64,000 nucleotides of DNA, taken from contig CABHOK010000002.1 in NCBI GenBank assembly GCA_902168205.1, forward strand, positions 496,001-560,000, written 5' to 3'. The notes below the pieces were generated by a model. The model saw only the letters and a list, made by a program, of their open reading frames with translations. It was not told where the DNA came from and searched no databases. Position 1 is the stretch's first letter, and each line of letters opens with the position of its first letter. Shown here piece by piece: positions 53,596 through 62,980 of this stretch. The translations under genes and the position numbers were made by a program. Origin of the DNA: an uncultured Chitinophaga sp. Lineage in GTDB: Bacteria; Bacteroidota; Bacteroidia; Cytophagales; Cyclobacteriaceae.

Positions 53596-56500
53596 ATGAA
53601 GTATCTACTTTATGCATTCGTTATGGTGCTGCCTGCGATTGGTCTGGCGCAGAACAGGACTGTTTCAGGAAAAGTTACTTCGGCAGAAGACGGAAGCGCG
53701 CTGCCCGGAGTAAACGTTTTACTGAAGGGAACTACGGAAGGGACGGTAACAGACTCCGATGGAAACTTCTCGATTGAAGTGAAGGGACCAGCCGGTACAC
53801 TGGTGTTTTCATTTATAGGATTGAAGACAGCGGAAGTTGAATTGGGAAACCAGGTATATATCGATCTGAAAATGCAGACCGATATCAACCAGTTAACCGA
53901 AGTTATCATTACCGGTGCCGGTGAACGTGATAAGAACTCCTATACCGGATCGATCACCGCAGTGGGAGCGGATAAAATTGAAAATCGCCCGGTGGCTACG
54001 GTAGACCAGGTGTTGCAGGGAAGTGTTCCCGGCTTGCAGCTGAGTGCTTCATCCGGTACTCCGGGTTCGGTTCAGAATATACGTATTCGCGGAAGAAGCT
54101 CCATCACGGCTGGCAACGAACCACTCTATGTAATTGATGGTATACCGGTATATACCGGGGAGAACGATGTATCCACATCGACCAGCGGGTTGAGTGTATT
54201 GTCGTCACTGAATCCCAGCGATATCGAAAGTATGTCAGTATTGAAAGATGCAACGGCCACGGCTATATATGGTGCGCGCGGTGCGAACGGTGTAATCATC
54301 ATCACCACTAAAAAAGGTAAAGCCGGTAAACCGCTTGTCTCATTCTCGGCACAAACCGGTTTTGTTTCACGTGCGGTAGAAGGACCGAAGATGCTGAACG
54401 CGGCACAGCGTGATGAACTATATTATGAGTCATTGGTGAACGCAGGCTATGCCTCTTCAATTGACGAAGCGAAAACCGAGTATCCCAGCAGTTGGGATGG
54501 CGTAACAGATACCAATTGGGGAGATGTGCTGACAAATGATGACGCCAAGACAGCAAGCTATGATATATCGGTACGCGGAGGTAATGATCGTTCGAATTAT
54601 TACTCATCCGTAGGATACTTCAAACAGGATGGTGTGAACGTAGGCAGTAACTATAAACGCATCACCGGTAAATTCAATGTAACGACAGCGCTCGGCAAGA
54701 AGATATCGCTGGAGAATGCCACCACCGGTGCTTACTCATTGCAGAATGGACAGCTTGAAGGTGCTGCATACTTCGGTAACTCCGAGCTCGGTAAACTCTT
54801 TTTGTCGCCGTGGGATAAAGCGTACAATGATGATGGTACGATCAATACTGATCTTTCCAGCTCCGTATTCAACCCGCTATATATAGCAGCAAACGACATT
54901 AACCGCAAGCGCCAGGTGCGCGCGATGAACAACACCGTGTTGAAGTTTGATATCACCGATCGTTTACGGTTTACATCATCGCTCGGTATAGACTATATCG
55001 TAACAGACGAATTATATTATGATAACCGTATACACGGTGATGGTGTAGATGTAGACGATGATGGCAATGATGGTGCTTCCTATGCTTATATGAACCGTAA
55101 TTTCAACTGGGTATGGAAGAACATGCTCGACTATAGTATTGAGATCGGTTCGCAAAGTAAACTTGCTTTCAAGGCTATATATGAAGCACAAAAGAATAAA
55201 TACTATACGATTGGCACCGGCGGTATAGCGATCGCTGCGGATGGTTTATACTATCCGTCATCCGTAGCAACACCCGATTTTGCTTACGGTTATGAAAATG
55301 ACTGGGCGATCAATTCCATTACCGGTATGGTAAACTATGCTTTCAGCGACAGGATATTTGTAGACGCTACGTTGCGTGGTGAAGGTAATTCACGCTTTGC
55401 TCCGGGCAATCGCTGGGGTACATTCTATTCATTGGGTGCATCGTGGGTGTTATCGCGTGAAGTATTTCTTTCCGGTATAAGCTGGCTGAACCTCGCGAAG
55501 CTTCGCGGATCATACGGAAGAACGGGTAACGCAGCAATTGATCTGAACGAGTATCAATCATTTCTGACGTACGATGGTTCTTATGGTGGCTCGGCAGCGG
55601 TATACCCGGATCAGCTCGGTAACGATCAACTCTCCTGGGAGAAAAGTAATTCCTGGAATCTAGGTGTGGATGCAGAACTCTTCGGCAGAATTACAGCGAC
55701 TGTAGAATATTTCAACCGCACCAGCTACGATCTCCTGTTAGACGTACCGTTGTCTCGCACAACCGGTTTTACAAGCCAGTACCAGAACGTAGGCGAGATG
55801 GTGAACAAAGGTATAGAAGCTTCCATCAATGTAGATGTGATCAAAACACAATCCTTCAAATGGACAGTGGGCGGTAACATTACCTCGCTGAACAATGAAG
55901 TAACCAAATTGCCGAAGACTTCCGATGGTGATGAGATTGGTATAGTGGGCACCACGCAGATCGTAACCGAAGGCGAAGCAGCCTATACCTGGAACCTGAA
56001 AACATGGGCTGGAGTAGACCCGACTACAGGTGCTCCGCTCTGGTACGTGAATGGTCACAGCGGTGAGACAACATCAACCTATAGCAAAGCTACAGCCGTT
56101 ACACAAAACGCCAGTGCGCTGGCTACACTATACGGTGCGGTAAATACATACGTGGAGTATAAAGGTATATACCTGAGCGGTTCACTCTATTTCTCCGGGG
56201 GAAACAAAGTCTATGACCAGTGGGCAGGCTATACACAGTCTGACGGCCGCTATACATTTACGTACAACGCCTATGCCCGTCAGTACGATCGCTGGCAGCA
56301 GGCCGGAGATATATCCGAGAACCCGAAGAACGTATACGGCAATACATCCAACTCCAACGCAGCATCTACCAGACGTTTATACGATGGCGACTTCATGCGC
56401 CTGCGCGATGTTACGATCGGTTACAACTTTCCGAAGAGTCTCATTTCTGCATTTAAGCTGAGCAACCTCGGCATCTATGTACGTGGCACCAATCTCTGGA

Positions 56501-56616
56501 CACACGTATCCGACAGCAATCTTGAGTTTGACCCGGAAGTGAAACCGGATGGTGAACTTGATCTGACAGCACCTCCGTTGAAATCTGTTGTACTCGGTAT
56601 CAAGCTTGACTTTTAA
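53596..56616 (+). CDS. SusC/RagA-family TonB-linked outer-membrane transporter (pair 3)
   Basis: This 1006-residue protein has a short signal peptide (ending AIGLAQ), a carboxypeptidase-regulatory-like domain (RTVSGKVTSAEDGSALPGVN), a plug (VLKDATATAIYGARGANGVI) and a barrel ending VVLGIKLDF. The SusC signature is present as LTEVIITGAGERDKNSYTGS, less canonical than VVVGYG. SusD follows 12 bp downstream. No glycan-active enzyme is next to the pair, so the substrate is open; some such pairs import peptides or other oligomers. Confidence 0.94.
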   Translation: MKYLLYAFVMVLPAIGLAQNRTVSGKVTSAEDGSALPGVNVLLKGTTEGTVTDSDGNFSIEVKGPAGTLVFSFIGLKTAEVELGNQVYIDLKMQTDINQLTEVIITGAGERDKNSYTGSITAVGADKIENRPVATVDQVLQGSVPGLQLSASSGTPGSVQNIRIRGRSSITAGNEPLYVIDGIPVYTGENDVSTSTSGLSVLSSLNPSDIESMSVLKDATATAIYGARGANGVIIITTKKGKAGKPLVSFSAQTGFVSRAVEGPKMLNAAQRDELYYESLVNAGYASSIDEAKTEYPSSWDGVTDTNWGDVLTNDDAKTASYDISVRGGNDRSNYYSSVGYFKQDGVNVGSNYKRITGKFNVTTALGKKISLENATTGAYSLQNGQLEGAAYFGNSELGKLFLSPWDKAYNDDGTINTDLSSSVFNPLYIAANDINRKRQVRAMNNTVLKFDITDRLRFTSSLGIDYIVTDELYYDNRIHGDGVDVDDDGNDGASYAYMNRNFNWVWKNMLDYSIEIGSQSKLAFKAIYEAQKNKYYTIGTGGIAIAADGLYYPSSVATPDFAYGYENDWAINSITGMVNYAFSDRIFVDATLRGEGNSRFAPGNRWGTFYSLGASWVLSREVFLSGISWLNLAKLRGSYGRTGNAAIDLNEYQSFLTYDGSYGGSAAVYPDQLGNDQLSWEKSNSWNLGVDAELFGRITATVEYFNRTSYDLLLDVPLSRTTGFTSQYQNVGEMVNKGIEASINVDVIKTQSFKWTVGGNITSLNNEVTKLPKTSDGDEIGIVGTTQIVTEGEAAYTWNLKTWAGVDPTTGAPLWYVNGHSGETTSTYSKATAVTQNASALATLYGAVNTYVEYKGIYLSGSLYFSGGNKVYDQWAGYTQSDGRYTFTYNAYARQYDRWQQAGDISENPKNVYGNTSNSNAASTRRLYDGDFMRLRDVTIGYNFPKSLISAFKLSNLGIYVRGTNLWTHVSDSNLEFDPEVKPDGELDLTAPPLKSVVLGIKLDF

Positions 56617-56628
56617 ACTATATCCCGT

Positions 56629-57990
56629 ATGAAGACATTTAAATTTTCAATCTATATATTTCTTGGAATGACTTTGCTGGCTTCGTGTTCCAAGGATTTT
56701 CTGGAGCCCGAAGTAACAACGTCCAAAGATGTTGAGACCAACGTGAATACAGCCGAAGACCTGGATGGTATCATACTCGGTGCGTACGATCGGATGAACG
56801 CATCAACCTACCTCGGGAGAGACTATGTGGTGTATGCAGAAGTTCGTTCCGACAACGCCTTTAGCAATGGTAACTCCGGAAGGTTTGTTGGTCCGGGACA
56901 ATTTTTCCTAAATGCCACCGATGCCTATCCGTCTGATACCTGGCTTCAGATTTACCGCGTTATTGCCAATACCAATATTGTTATCAATACAGAAGTTGAA
57001 GATAATGAGAGTGCCGAAGTACAACACCTGAAAGGCGAAGCGTACGCTATACGCGCCCTGGCACACATGGATCTACTCCGCTTGTATGGTGAGCAGTATT
57101 CCGGGGGTACACTGGGGGTTCCCTATATCACCGTATATAACAGTGGAGAACTATATCCGACTCGTTTAACCATTGATGAAGTATGGACGAATATAGGAGC
57201 AGATCTCGAAGAGGCTGAGGCAAAAATGTCATCTGACTATGATAACGATTCGCCTACGCGTATTACAACACTGGGGGTAGCTGCATTGCAGAGCCGGTAT
57301 TACCTGTATACGAAAAACTATACGGCCGTGATTGAAGCGGCTGAGCGTGTCATAGAATCCGGTGCGTATAGCCTGGCCGATGTAGACAACTATACAACGG
57401 TGTGGAGCGGTTCCGGTGGCACTACATCAGTTTTCGAACTGGCCTTTACATCTACCGATAACCTGTCCAACGATGCGATCTACAATATATACCAGGGCGC
57501 GAACTATGGCGATATCGAAGTGACTACCGACCTGTACGATGCCTACGAGGAGACAGATGTTCGGAAAGAACTATATACATACAATGAAAGCACTGGTAAA
57601 ATCCGCATGACGGGTAAATATCCGAACCTGACGGCCAACATCCGTGTGATCCGTTATGCAGAAGTTATTCTCAACTATGCCGAGGCGCTGGCACAGACCG
57701 GGGCAGGCAATGCACTGGAAGTGTTGAACATGATTCCGGCAAAACGCGGAGCATCGTTATACGAAGACGCAACCGTTGAAAACGTATTGACCGAGAGAAG
57801 AAAAGAACTGGCCCTCGAAGGTCATCGCTTTTTCGATCTGATGCGAAATGAGAAAGCTATACTCAAAGTAGATTCACGCCAGACATTCAGTGGTGATGAG
57901 ATTGCTTACGGCTCATTGTTGTTGCCTTTCCCGATTCCACAATCAGAAGTCAACGCCAATCCCAACATGGAGCAGAACGATGGCTACTGA
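56629..57990 (+). CDS. SusD/RagB-family surface lipoprotein (pair 3)
   Basis: This 453-residue lipoprotein (Cys20 in LLASCSKDFLEPE) is shorter than the other two SusD proteins. It keeps the N-terminal SusD-like region (VNTAEDLDGIILGAYDRM), TPR helices (GEAYAIRALAHMDLLRLYGE) and the C-terminal region (IRVIRYAEVILNYAEALAQT, ERRKELALEGHRFFDLMRN), ending NMEQNDGY. Only 12 bp separate it from SusC, and a perfect hairpin follows. Confidence 0.94.
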   Translation: MKTFKFSIYIFLGMTLLASCSKDFLEPEVTTSKDVETNVNTAEDLDGIILGAYDRMNASTYLGRDYVVYAEVRSDNAFSNGNSGRFVGPGQFFLNATDAYPSDTWLQIYRVIANTNIVINTEVEDNESAEVQHLKGEAYAIRALAHMDLLRLYGEQYSGGTLGVPYITVYNSGELYPTRLTIDEVWTNIGADLEEAEAKMSSDYDNDSPTRITTLGVAALQSRYYLYTKNYTAVIEAAERVIESGAYSLADVDNYTTVWSGSGGTTSVFELAFTSTDNLSNDAIYNIYQGANYGDIEVTTDLYDAYEETDVRKELYTYNESTGKIRMTGKYPNLTANIRVIRYAEVILNYAEALAQTGAGNALEVLNMIPAKRGASLYEDATVENVLTERRKELALEGHRFFDLMRNEKAILKVDSRQTFSGDEIAYGSLLLPFPIPQSEVNANPNMEQNDGY

Positions 57991-58031
57991 CAGCAAGCTA
58001 TCATTCTGATGTAGTATAAAAAACTTTCAAC

Positions 58032-58060
58032 GCGGGAAGAAGTATATCTCTTCTTCCCGC
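58032..58060. terminator. Perfect hairpin between SusD pair 3 and the GNAT gene
   Basis: GCGGGAAGAAG / CTTCTTCCCGC is a perfect 11-bp stem with a 7-nt loop. It has no T-run on the plus strand; on the minus strand a T-run lies about 8 bp beyond. It lies between convergent genes and can serve both. Just beyond, 58083-58125 is a low-complexity run of CTCRYARCTC-like words. Confidence 0.6.
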
Positions 58061-58120
58061 CACGAAAGCCGAACCCGCAACACTCACTACTCGTAACTCA
58101 CGGCTCAAAGCTCGCAGCTC

Positions 58121-58600
58121 TCAATAAAGGTAGCTCATCATCAATTCATCCAGGAAGATCTTCTCTTTCTTCAGATGCGTATACTTCCTCAGCACACCTT
58201 CCCGTTCAAAACCAACCTGTTCATACAGACGTATAGCCCTGGCGTTGTCTACAGCCGTGCTTAGTTCAATGCGCAGCAGATTTTTGGTTTTGCCTAGCGC
58301 TATAATTTCTTCCATCATTTTCAGGCCAAGTCCTTTGCCGCGATGGTCCGGGTGTATAGCCAGGCCACCGAGGTATGCGATATGATCGCTCCGGTGTGTA
58401 TAGGGAATCAGCTTGAACATGCCTGCATCTTTTTGCTCATGCCCGAATATATAGAGGACATTTCGTTCCTGTAGCTGATTGAACTCCGGCACGAATGCCG
58501 ATGCTTCCATGAACTCATATAATAGAAACGGGTTTACCTCCGGGTGCATATATAGCGTATAGATGAAATCAAAATCTTCTTTCTGTACAACACGAATCAT
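58121..58600 (-). CDS. GNAT-family N-acetyltransferase
   Basis: About 159 residues with the GNAT fold: the acetyl-CoA loop LAIHPDHRGKGLGLKMMEEI and motif B NARAIRLYEQVGFEREGVLRKY (in parts: RAIRLYEQVGFEREG). It resembles RimI/RimL-type acetyltransferases; the acceptor is unknown. A TTG two codons upstream (58606) extends the frame, but the ATG at 58600 is preferred. The gene is divergent from the APC permease. Confidence 0.92.
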   Translation of the reverse strand: MIRVVQKEDFDFIYTLYMHPEVNPFLLYEFMEASAFVPEFNQLQERNVLYIFGHEQKDAGMFKLIPYTHRSDHIAYLGGLAIHPDHRGKGLGLKMMEEIIALGKTKNLLRIELSTAVDNARAIRLYEQVGFEREGVLRKYTHLKKEKIFLDELMMSYLY

Positions 58601-58763
58601 TTTCAATCTTTGTTAAGAATGCCAAGATACAAACGGTTCTGACGCGAACCCAATGCAGCCGCTGGACAAGATTGTATTAGAGGAGGGTAATTCAAGTCCT
58701 ATCGCGCATACCGGCACGGTTAATTTTGTACAGATAGCCTTTACCGTAAACCTTTTTTCTTCC

Positions 58764-60206
58764 ATGACTGACGAAACCAAGCAGGAATTCAAACCACATT
58801 TGGGATTGCTGGATGCTACCATGATTGTAGCCGGATCGATGATCGGTTCCGGTATATTTATCGTGAGTTCCGAGATTACACGCAGCGTGGGTGGTGCCGG
58901 ATACCTGGTTGCCATGTGGGTGCTCGCAGGTGTCATTACCATTATAGCCGCGGTAAGTTATGGAGAACTTTCAGCCATGTATCCGAAGGCCGGTGGCATG
59001 TATGTATACCTGCGCGAAGCATTCGGACCGCTTACAGGTTTCTTATACGGCTGGACATTCTTTACCATTATACAAACCGGAACCATTGCAGCCGTAGGTG
59101 TGGCCTTTGCCAAATTTACTTCCTACCTGCTACCCGCGGTGGGCGAAGAAAATATACTCTTGTCTGTCGGGGAGTTTCAACTCAAGGCATCGCAGCTTAT
59201 ATCCATTGCCGTAATTGTGTTGCTCACTTATATCAACAGCAGAGGTGTAAAGAACGGTGCGTTCATTCAAACCTTTCTTACACTCATCAAGATTGCCTCC
59301 TTAACAGGACTGATTGTATTCGGTTTTCTCTGGGGCGCTTCATCGGAAACGTGGACGCTGAACTGGCAAAATGCCTGGACAGCTTCATCGCTTACCACCG
59401 GGAATGGCAACGTTGTGCCCGCTGCATTATCCGGACTTGCATTCTTCGGTGCCATCGCGATTGCTATGAAAGGATCGTTGTTCTCCAGCGACTCCTGGCA
59501 TAACATCACATTTATTGCCGGTGAAGTGAAGAACCCAAAAAGAAATATAGGGCTCAGCCTGGTGCTCGGCACTTTACTGGTAACTGTAATCTATGTGTTG
59601 ACGAACATCATGTACTTAGCAGTGATACCTCTCGAAGGGATAGCGTTTGCTAAAAGCGATCGGGTAGGAGTAGTGGCGGCTGAGTATATATTTGGTCCGG
59701 CAGGTACCATCATCATTGCCGTTATGATCATGATCTCTACCTTTGGCTGCAACAACGGTCTCATTCTGGCCGGAGCCCGCGTGTACTATACCATGGCAAA
59801 AGATAATCTATTCTTTGCGCGTGCAGGTGTTCTGAATAAATACGAAGTGCCAGGCTATAGCTTGTGGTTGCAATGCATCTGGGCATCCGTACTGTGTCTC
59901 ACCGGTAAGTATAACGATTTACTGGCGCTGGTAATTTTTGGCGTGCTGATTTTTTATGTGTTGACCATCATCGGTATATATGTACTCCGTAAAACCCGGC
60001 CAGACATTCCTCGTCCGTATAAAGCCTTCGGTTACCCGGTACTTCCCGCTATATATATCGTAGTCGCATCTGCACTGGCCATACTGCTGCTAATCTTCGA
60101 AACCAGGTATACCCTTCCGGGACTTGCCATTATCCTGTTGGGTATCCCCGTGTACTATTTCATTTTGAAGGGAAAGCGTGATGAATCCTTAGCGGTTAAT
60201 GGTTAA
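58764..60206 (+). CDS. APC-superfamily amino-acid permease
   Basis: About 480 residues with around 12 membrane segments. Helix 1 carries the substrate motif GSMIGSGIFIVSSEITRSVG and helix 6 the region SGLAFFGAIAIAMKGSLFSSD, both typical of APC/LAT-like transporters. It should import or exchange amino acids across the inner membrane. The frame opens at 58653, but the first 37 codons are not transporter-like and MTDETKQEFKPHLGLLDAT is the usual opening, so 58764 is chosen. It lies 324 bp before the hydroxyproline operon; carrying hydroxyproline is plausible but unproven. Confidence 0.9.
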   Translation: MTDETKQEFKPHLGLLDATMIVAGSMIGSGIFIVSSEITRSVGGAGYLVAMWVLAGVITIIAAVSYGELSAMYPKAGGMYVYLREAFGPLTGFLYGWTFFTIIQTGTIAAVGVAFAKFTSYLLPAVGEENILLSVGEFQLKASQLISIAVIVLLTYINSRGVKNGAFIQTFLTLIKIASLTGLIVFGFLWGASSETWTLNWQNAWTASSLTTGNGNVVPAALSGLAFFGAIAIAMKGSLFSSDSWHNITFIAGEVKNPKRNIGLSLVLGTLLVTVIYVLTNIMYLAVIPLEGIAFAKSDRVGVVAAEYIFGPAGTIIIAVMIMISTFGCNNGLILAGARVYYTMAKDNLFFARAGVLNKYEVPGYSLWLQCIWASVLCLTGKYNDLLALVIFGVLIFYVLTIIGIYVLRKTRPDIPRPYKAFGYPVLPAIYIVVASALAILLLIFETRYTLPGLAIILLGIPVYYFILKGKRDESLAVNG

Positions 60207-60375
60207 CCGTGAATCGTTAGCAGTTAATCGTTATTAGTGGGTGATGTATAGTTACGTTGTTCAATAACGAGTATATTTCCTTTTATCAAACTTTGTGATT
60301 TCTATGATTCTCCGTGGCCTTTGCGTCATGGATTTTATTTTACGGATAACCATTAACGATTAACGGATAACGATT
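60194..60375. repeat. Imperfect inverted repeat of TTAACGATT-like words in the 60207-60530 spacer
   Basis: The left arm at about 60194-60233 (GGTTAATGGTTAACCG...CAGTTAATCGTTAT) and the right arm at about 60342-60375 (ATAACCATTAACGATTAACG...) share several 8-11-bp words in inverted order. Between them is TTTGTGATT...CCGTGGCCTTTGCG, which resembles dispersed intergenic repeats of Bacteroidota. The left arm begins within the last codons of the permease. It is probably a non-coding repeat element. Confidence 0.45.
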
Positions 60376-60411
60376 GTCCTCATTCCGTAAGTGTAAAAAA
60401 TACGTTTTTAA

Positions 60412-60436
60412 TTGGATAATTGAATATATTGTCCGA
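60412..60436. promoter_or_regulatory. Dyad TTGGATAAT-N7-ATTGTCCGA before the hydroxyproline operon
   Basis: Seven of nine positions are symmetric. The dyad is about 60-80 bp upstream of the candidate -7 element and could bind a substrate-responsive regulator. No such regulator is encoded in the visible part of the operon. Confidence 0.25.
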
Positions 60437-60494
60437 TGTTAATATAGTATTACTACCTGCTAATCGGAGCAAAAGGTTAGCTTCTGCATCCTGA

Positions 60495-60502
60495 TAGATT
60501 TG
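60495..60502 (+). promoter_or_regulatory. Bacteroidota -7 element for the hydroxyproline operon
   Basis: TAGATTTG matches TAnnTTTG and would put the transcript start about 20 bp before the ATG at 60531. A TTAG at 60477 is a poor -33 match. Confidence 0.4.
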
Positions 60503-60530
60503 TACCGTTGAAAACTAAACAGATTATCTT

Positions 60531-61472
60531 ATGAAGATTACATGGGAAGGAGTTTTTCCAGCCGTTACGACAAAATTTAGCAAGAACGATACGCTTGACT
60601 TTGATGCATTTGGAAAAAATATAGACGTGCAACTTGCAGCAGGTGTGGACGGTATCATCATCGGGGGAACGCTGGGAGAATCAAGTGTACTTACCAATGA
60701 AGAGAAAACCGATTTACTGAAATATACCCTGCAGAAAGTAGAAGGTAAAGTGCCGGTGGTGCTGAATATAGCAGAAGGCTCCACACGTGAAGCTGTCAAG
60801 ATTGCTGAGTCTGCCGCAAAAGCAGGACTGAGTGGTTTGATGATGTTGCCACCGATGCGCTATAAATCCGATCACCGCGAAACCGTTACGTACTTTAAGA
60901 CAATCGCTGATGCAACTGATCTGCAGATCATGATCTATAACAACCCGGTAGACTATAAAGTAGAGGTAACGCTCGACATGTTTGAAGAGCTGACGGCTTG
61001 CAAAAATATAGATGCCGTAAAAGAATCGACACGCGATGTAGTAAATGTTACGCGTATGATCAGCCGCTTTGGTGATCGCTTCAGCATTATGAGTGGTGTT
61101 GATACACTGGCTATGGAAAGTTTGGTGATGGGCGCCAAAGGCTGGGTTGCCGGATTGGTGTGTGCTTTCCCGGCAGAGACCGTTGCTATATATCGTCTTG
61201 TAAAAGCCGGGCGCATCAAGGAAGCGATCGAGATCAACCGCTGGTTCATGCCACTGCTGGAATTGGACACCTTTGCGAAACTGGTGCAGTATATCAAACT
61301 GGCTGAAACCGAAGCCGGTATAGGAACCGAAACCGTGCGGGCTCCGCGATTAACACTTGTTGGTAATGAACGCGAAGAAGTATTAAAGGTAATTCGCGAT
61401 GGTATAAAGAACCGCCCTCTGCTTCCTGACTATCTTAATCTGAACAAAAAAGAAAAAGTTGTACAAGTATAA
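60531..61472 (+). CDS. DHDPS-family lyase, probable 1-pyrroline-4-hydroxy-2-carboxylate deaminase
   Basis: This 313-residue TIM-barrel enzyme has the Schiff-base Lys164 in DAVKESTRDV, the catalytic Tyr136 in IMIYNNPVDY, and the GTLGESSVL phosphate/carboxylate loop (in place of GTTGE). On its own it could be a dihydrodipicolinate synthase or another aldolase of the family. Its operon with an alpha-ketoglutarate-semialdehyde-type dehydrogenase and a hydroxyproline epimerase points to the deaminase that converts 1-pyrroline-4-hydroxy-2-carboxylate to alpha-ketoglutarate semialdehyde. The next gene begins 17 bp downstream. Confidence 0.85.
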   Translation: MKITWEGVFPAVTTKFSKNDTLDFDAFGKNIDVQLAAGVDGIIIGGTLGESSVLTNEEKTDLLKYTLQKVEGKVPVVLNIAEGSTREAVKIAESAAKAGLSGLMMLPPMRYKSDHRETVTYFKTIADATDLQIMIYNNPVDYKVEVTLDMFEELTACKNIDAVKESTRDVVNVTRMISRFGDRFSIMSGVDTLAMESLVMGAKGWVAGLVCAFPAETVAIYRLVKAGRIKEAIEINRWFMPLLELDTFAKLVQYIKLAETEAGIGTETVRAPRLTLVGNEREEVLKVIRDGIKNRPLLPDYLNLNKKEKVVQV

Positions 61473-61489
61473 ACGATATATAGAGTGTG

Positions 61490-62980
61490 ATGACTGAAAG
61501 AAGTGATGAGGTATTGAAGCGGGCTGACAAAGCCTTCCAGGTATATAGAACCGTGTCGCCTCAGAAGCGCGCGGAGTTGTTGTATGCTATAGCCGAGCAG
61601 ATCGATCAACGGGGCGATGAGTTGATTACCATCGCGGGAGAAGAGACCTGCCTGCCCGAAGCGCGACTCAAGAACGAAAGAGGACGAACCACGAATCAAC
61701 TTCGTGCCTTTGCAAAATTACTCGAAGCCGGTGATTGGGTACAAGCTACCATTGATACGGGCGATCCCGAACGAAAGCCCGCCCCCAAACCGGATCTTCG
61801 GAAGATGTTATTCCCGGTAGGACCTGTTATTGTTTTTGGTGCGAGTAATTTTCCGCTGGCGTTCTCAACAGCCGGTGGTGATACGGCATCAGCGCTGGCG
61901 TCTGGATGTACCGTTGTGGTGAAGAGTCACCCGGCTCATCCGAAAACATCAACAGTGGTTGCCGGTGCCATTCGCGCTGCCTTGAAACATTGTGGCTTGG
62001 GAGAAGATATATTTCAGGAAGTTACTGACACGAGTATAGAAGCCGGACAGCAACTGGTAAAACATCCGCTTACAAAAGCTGTAGCATTTACCGGGTCGTT
62101 TACCGGGGGTAAAGCGCTTTTTGACTTGGCGAATCAACGGGAAGAACCTATACCTGTTTTTGCCGAGATGGGAAGTATAAATCCCGTGGTGTTGTTACCG
62201 GGTGCTATACGCGATAACAAAAATTTACCGGCTACACTCGCTGCATCAGTCGTGTTGGGCGTAGGACAATTTTGTACCAACCCCGGCCTGCTAATCGCGG
62301 TGGACACCGAGGGCTTTGCTTCTTTCCTGCATAAACTTTCTGTAGAAGTGGCACAGGCAGTACCGGGCAATATGTTGCATACCGGTATAGCTGCAAACTA
62401 TAAACACAAAAGAGCCGAGGCGCTGAAACAGAAAGGCGTTATGCGTCTGACGGAAGCAAAAGTTGAAGCAACGGAGAGGCTGGGGGCACCGGCACTGGCT
62501 TTGGTAAACGCTCGTGATTTTATAGCCAGCACGGTTTTGAAAGAAGAAGTATTCGGCCCGTATTCACTGATTGTTAAATGTGAAGACGAAACGGAATTGA
62601 GACAGGTGATTGAATCGCTTCAAGGCCAGCTTACGGCTACTGTATTTGGATCGCCCGAAGAACTGCCGGAGTATAAAGCATGTATTGATTCGCTGCACGT
62701 ACGTTGTGGCCGGTTGATATTCAATGGCGTGCCTACGGGTGTAGAAGTAACGAAAGCCATGCAGCATGGCGGACCTTTCCCGGCTTCAACCGACAGTCGC
62801 TTTACTTCGGTCGGTACGGATGCTATCTATAGGTTTGTGAGACCGGTATGTTACCAGGATTTTCCGGAGCAGTTTCTGCCGCCTCAACTGAAGAATAATA
62901 ATGAACTGAATATTTTGCGTTGTGTAAACGGAACGTGGACACGCAACGCCGTGGAAACTTTTAATCTGCAACAAGCTTGA
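61490..62980 (+). CDS. Aldehyde dehydrogenase, probable alpha-ketoglutarate semialdehyde (2,5-dioxovalerate) dehydrogenase
   Basis: About 496 residues with the ALDH fold: cofactor region GPVIVFGASNFPLAFSTAGGD (in parts: VFGASNFPLAFS), KSHPAHP, general base Glu in PVFAEMGSINPVV and catalytic Cys in GVGQFCTNPGLL. This subfamily oxidises alpha-ketoglutarate semialdehyde to alpha-ketoglutarate with NAD(P)+, the last step of hydroxyproline and some sugar-acid pathways. A GTG at 61487 precedes the chosen ATG at 61490 directly. The stop overlaps the epimerase start by 4 bp. Confidence 0.9.
   Translation: MTERSDEVLKRADKAFQVYRTVSPQKRAELLYAIAEQIDQRGDELITIAGEETCLPEARLKNERGRTTNQLRAFAKLLEAGDWVQATIDTGDPERKPAPKPDLRKMLFPVGPVIVFGASNFPLAFSTAGGDTASALASGCTVVVKSHPAHPKTSTVVAGAIRAALKHCGLGEDIFQEVTDTSIEAGQQLVKHPLTKAVAFTGSFTGGKALFDLANQREEPIPVFAEMGSINPVVLLPGAIRDNKNLPATLAASVVLGVGQFCTNPGLLIAVDTEGFASFLHKLSVEVAQAVPGNMLHTGIAANYKHKRAEALKQKGVMRLTEAKVEATERLGAPALALVNARDFIASTVLKEEVFGPYSLIVKCEDETELRQVIESLQGQLTATVFGSPEELPEYKACIDSLHVRCGRLIFNGVPTGVEVTKAMQHGGPFPASTDSRFTSVGTDAIYRFVRPVCYQDFPEQFLPPQLKNNNELNILRCVNGTWTRNAVETFNLQQA

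Noticed and set aside
58916-59503. 195-residue same-strand ORF inside the APC permease
   Set aside because: It is an alternate frame of the membrane-helix region of the permease and shows no transporter or other motif.
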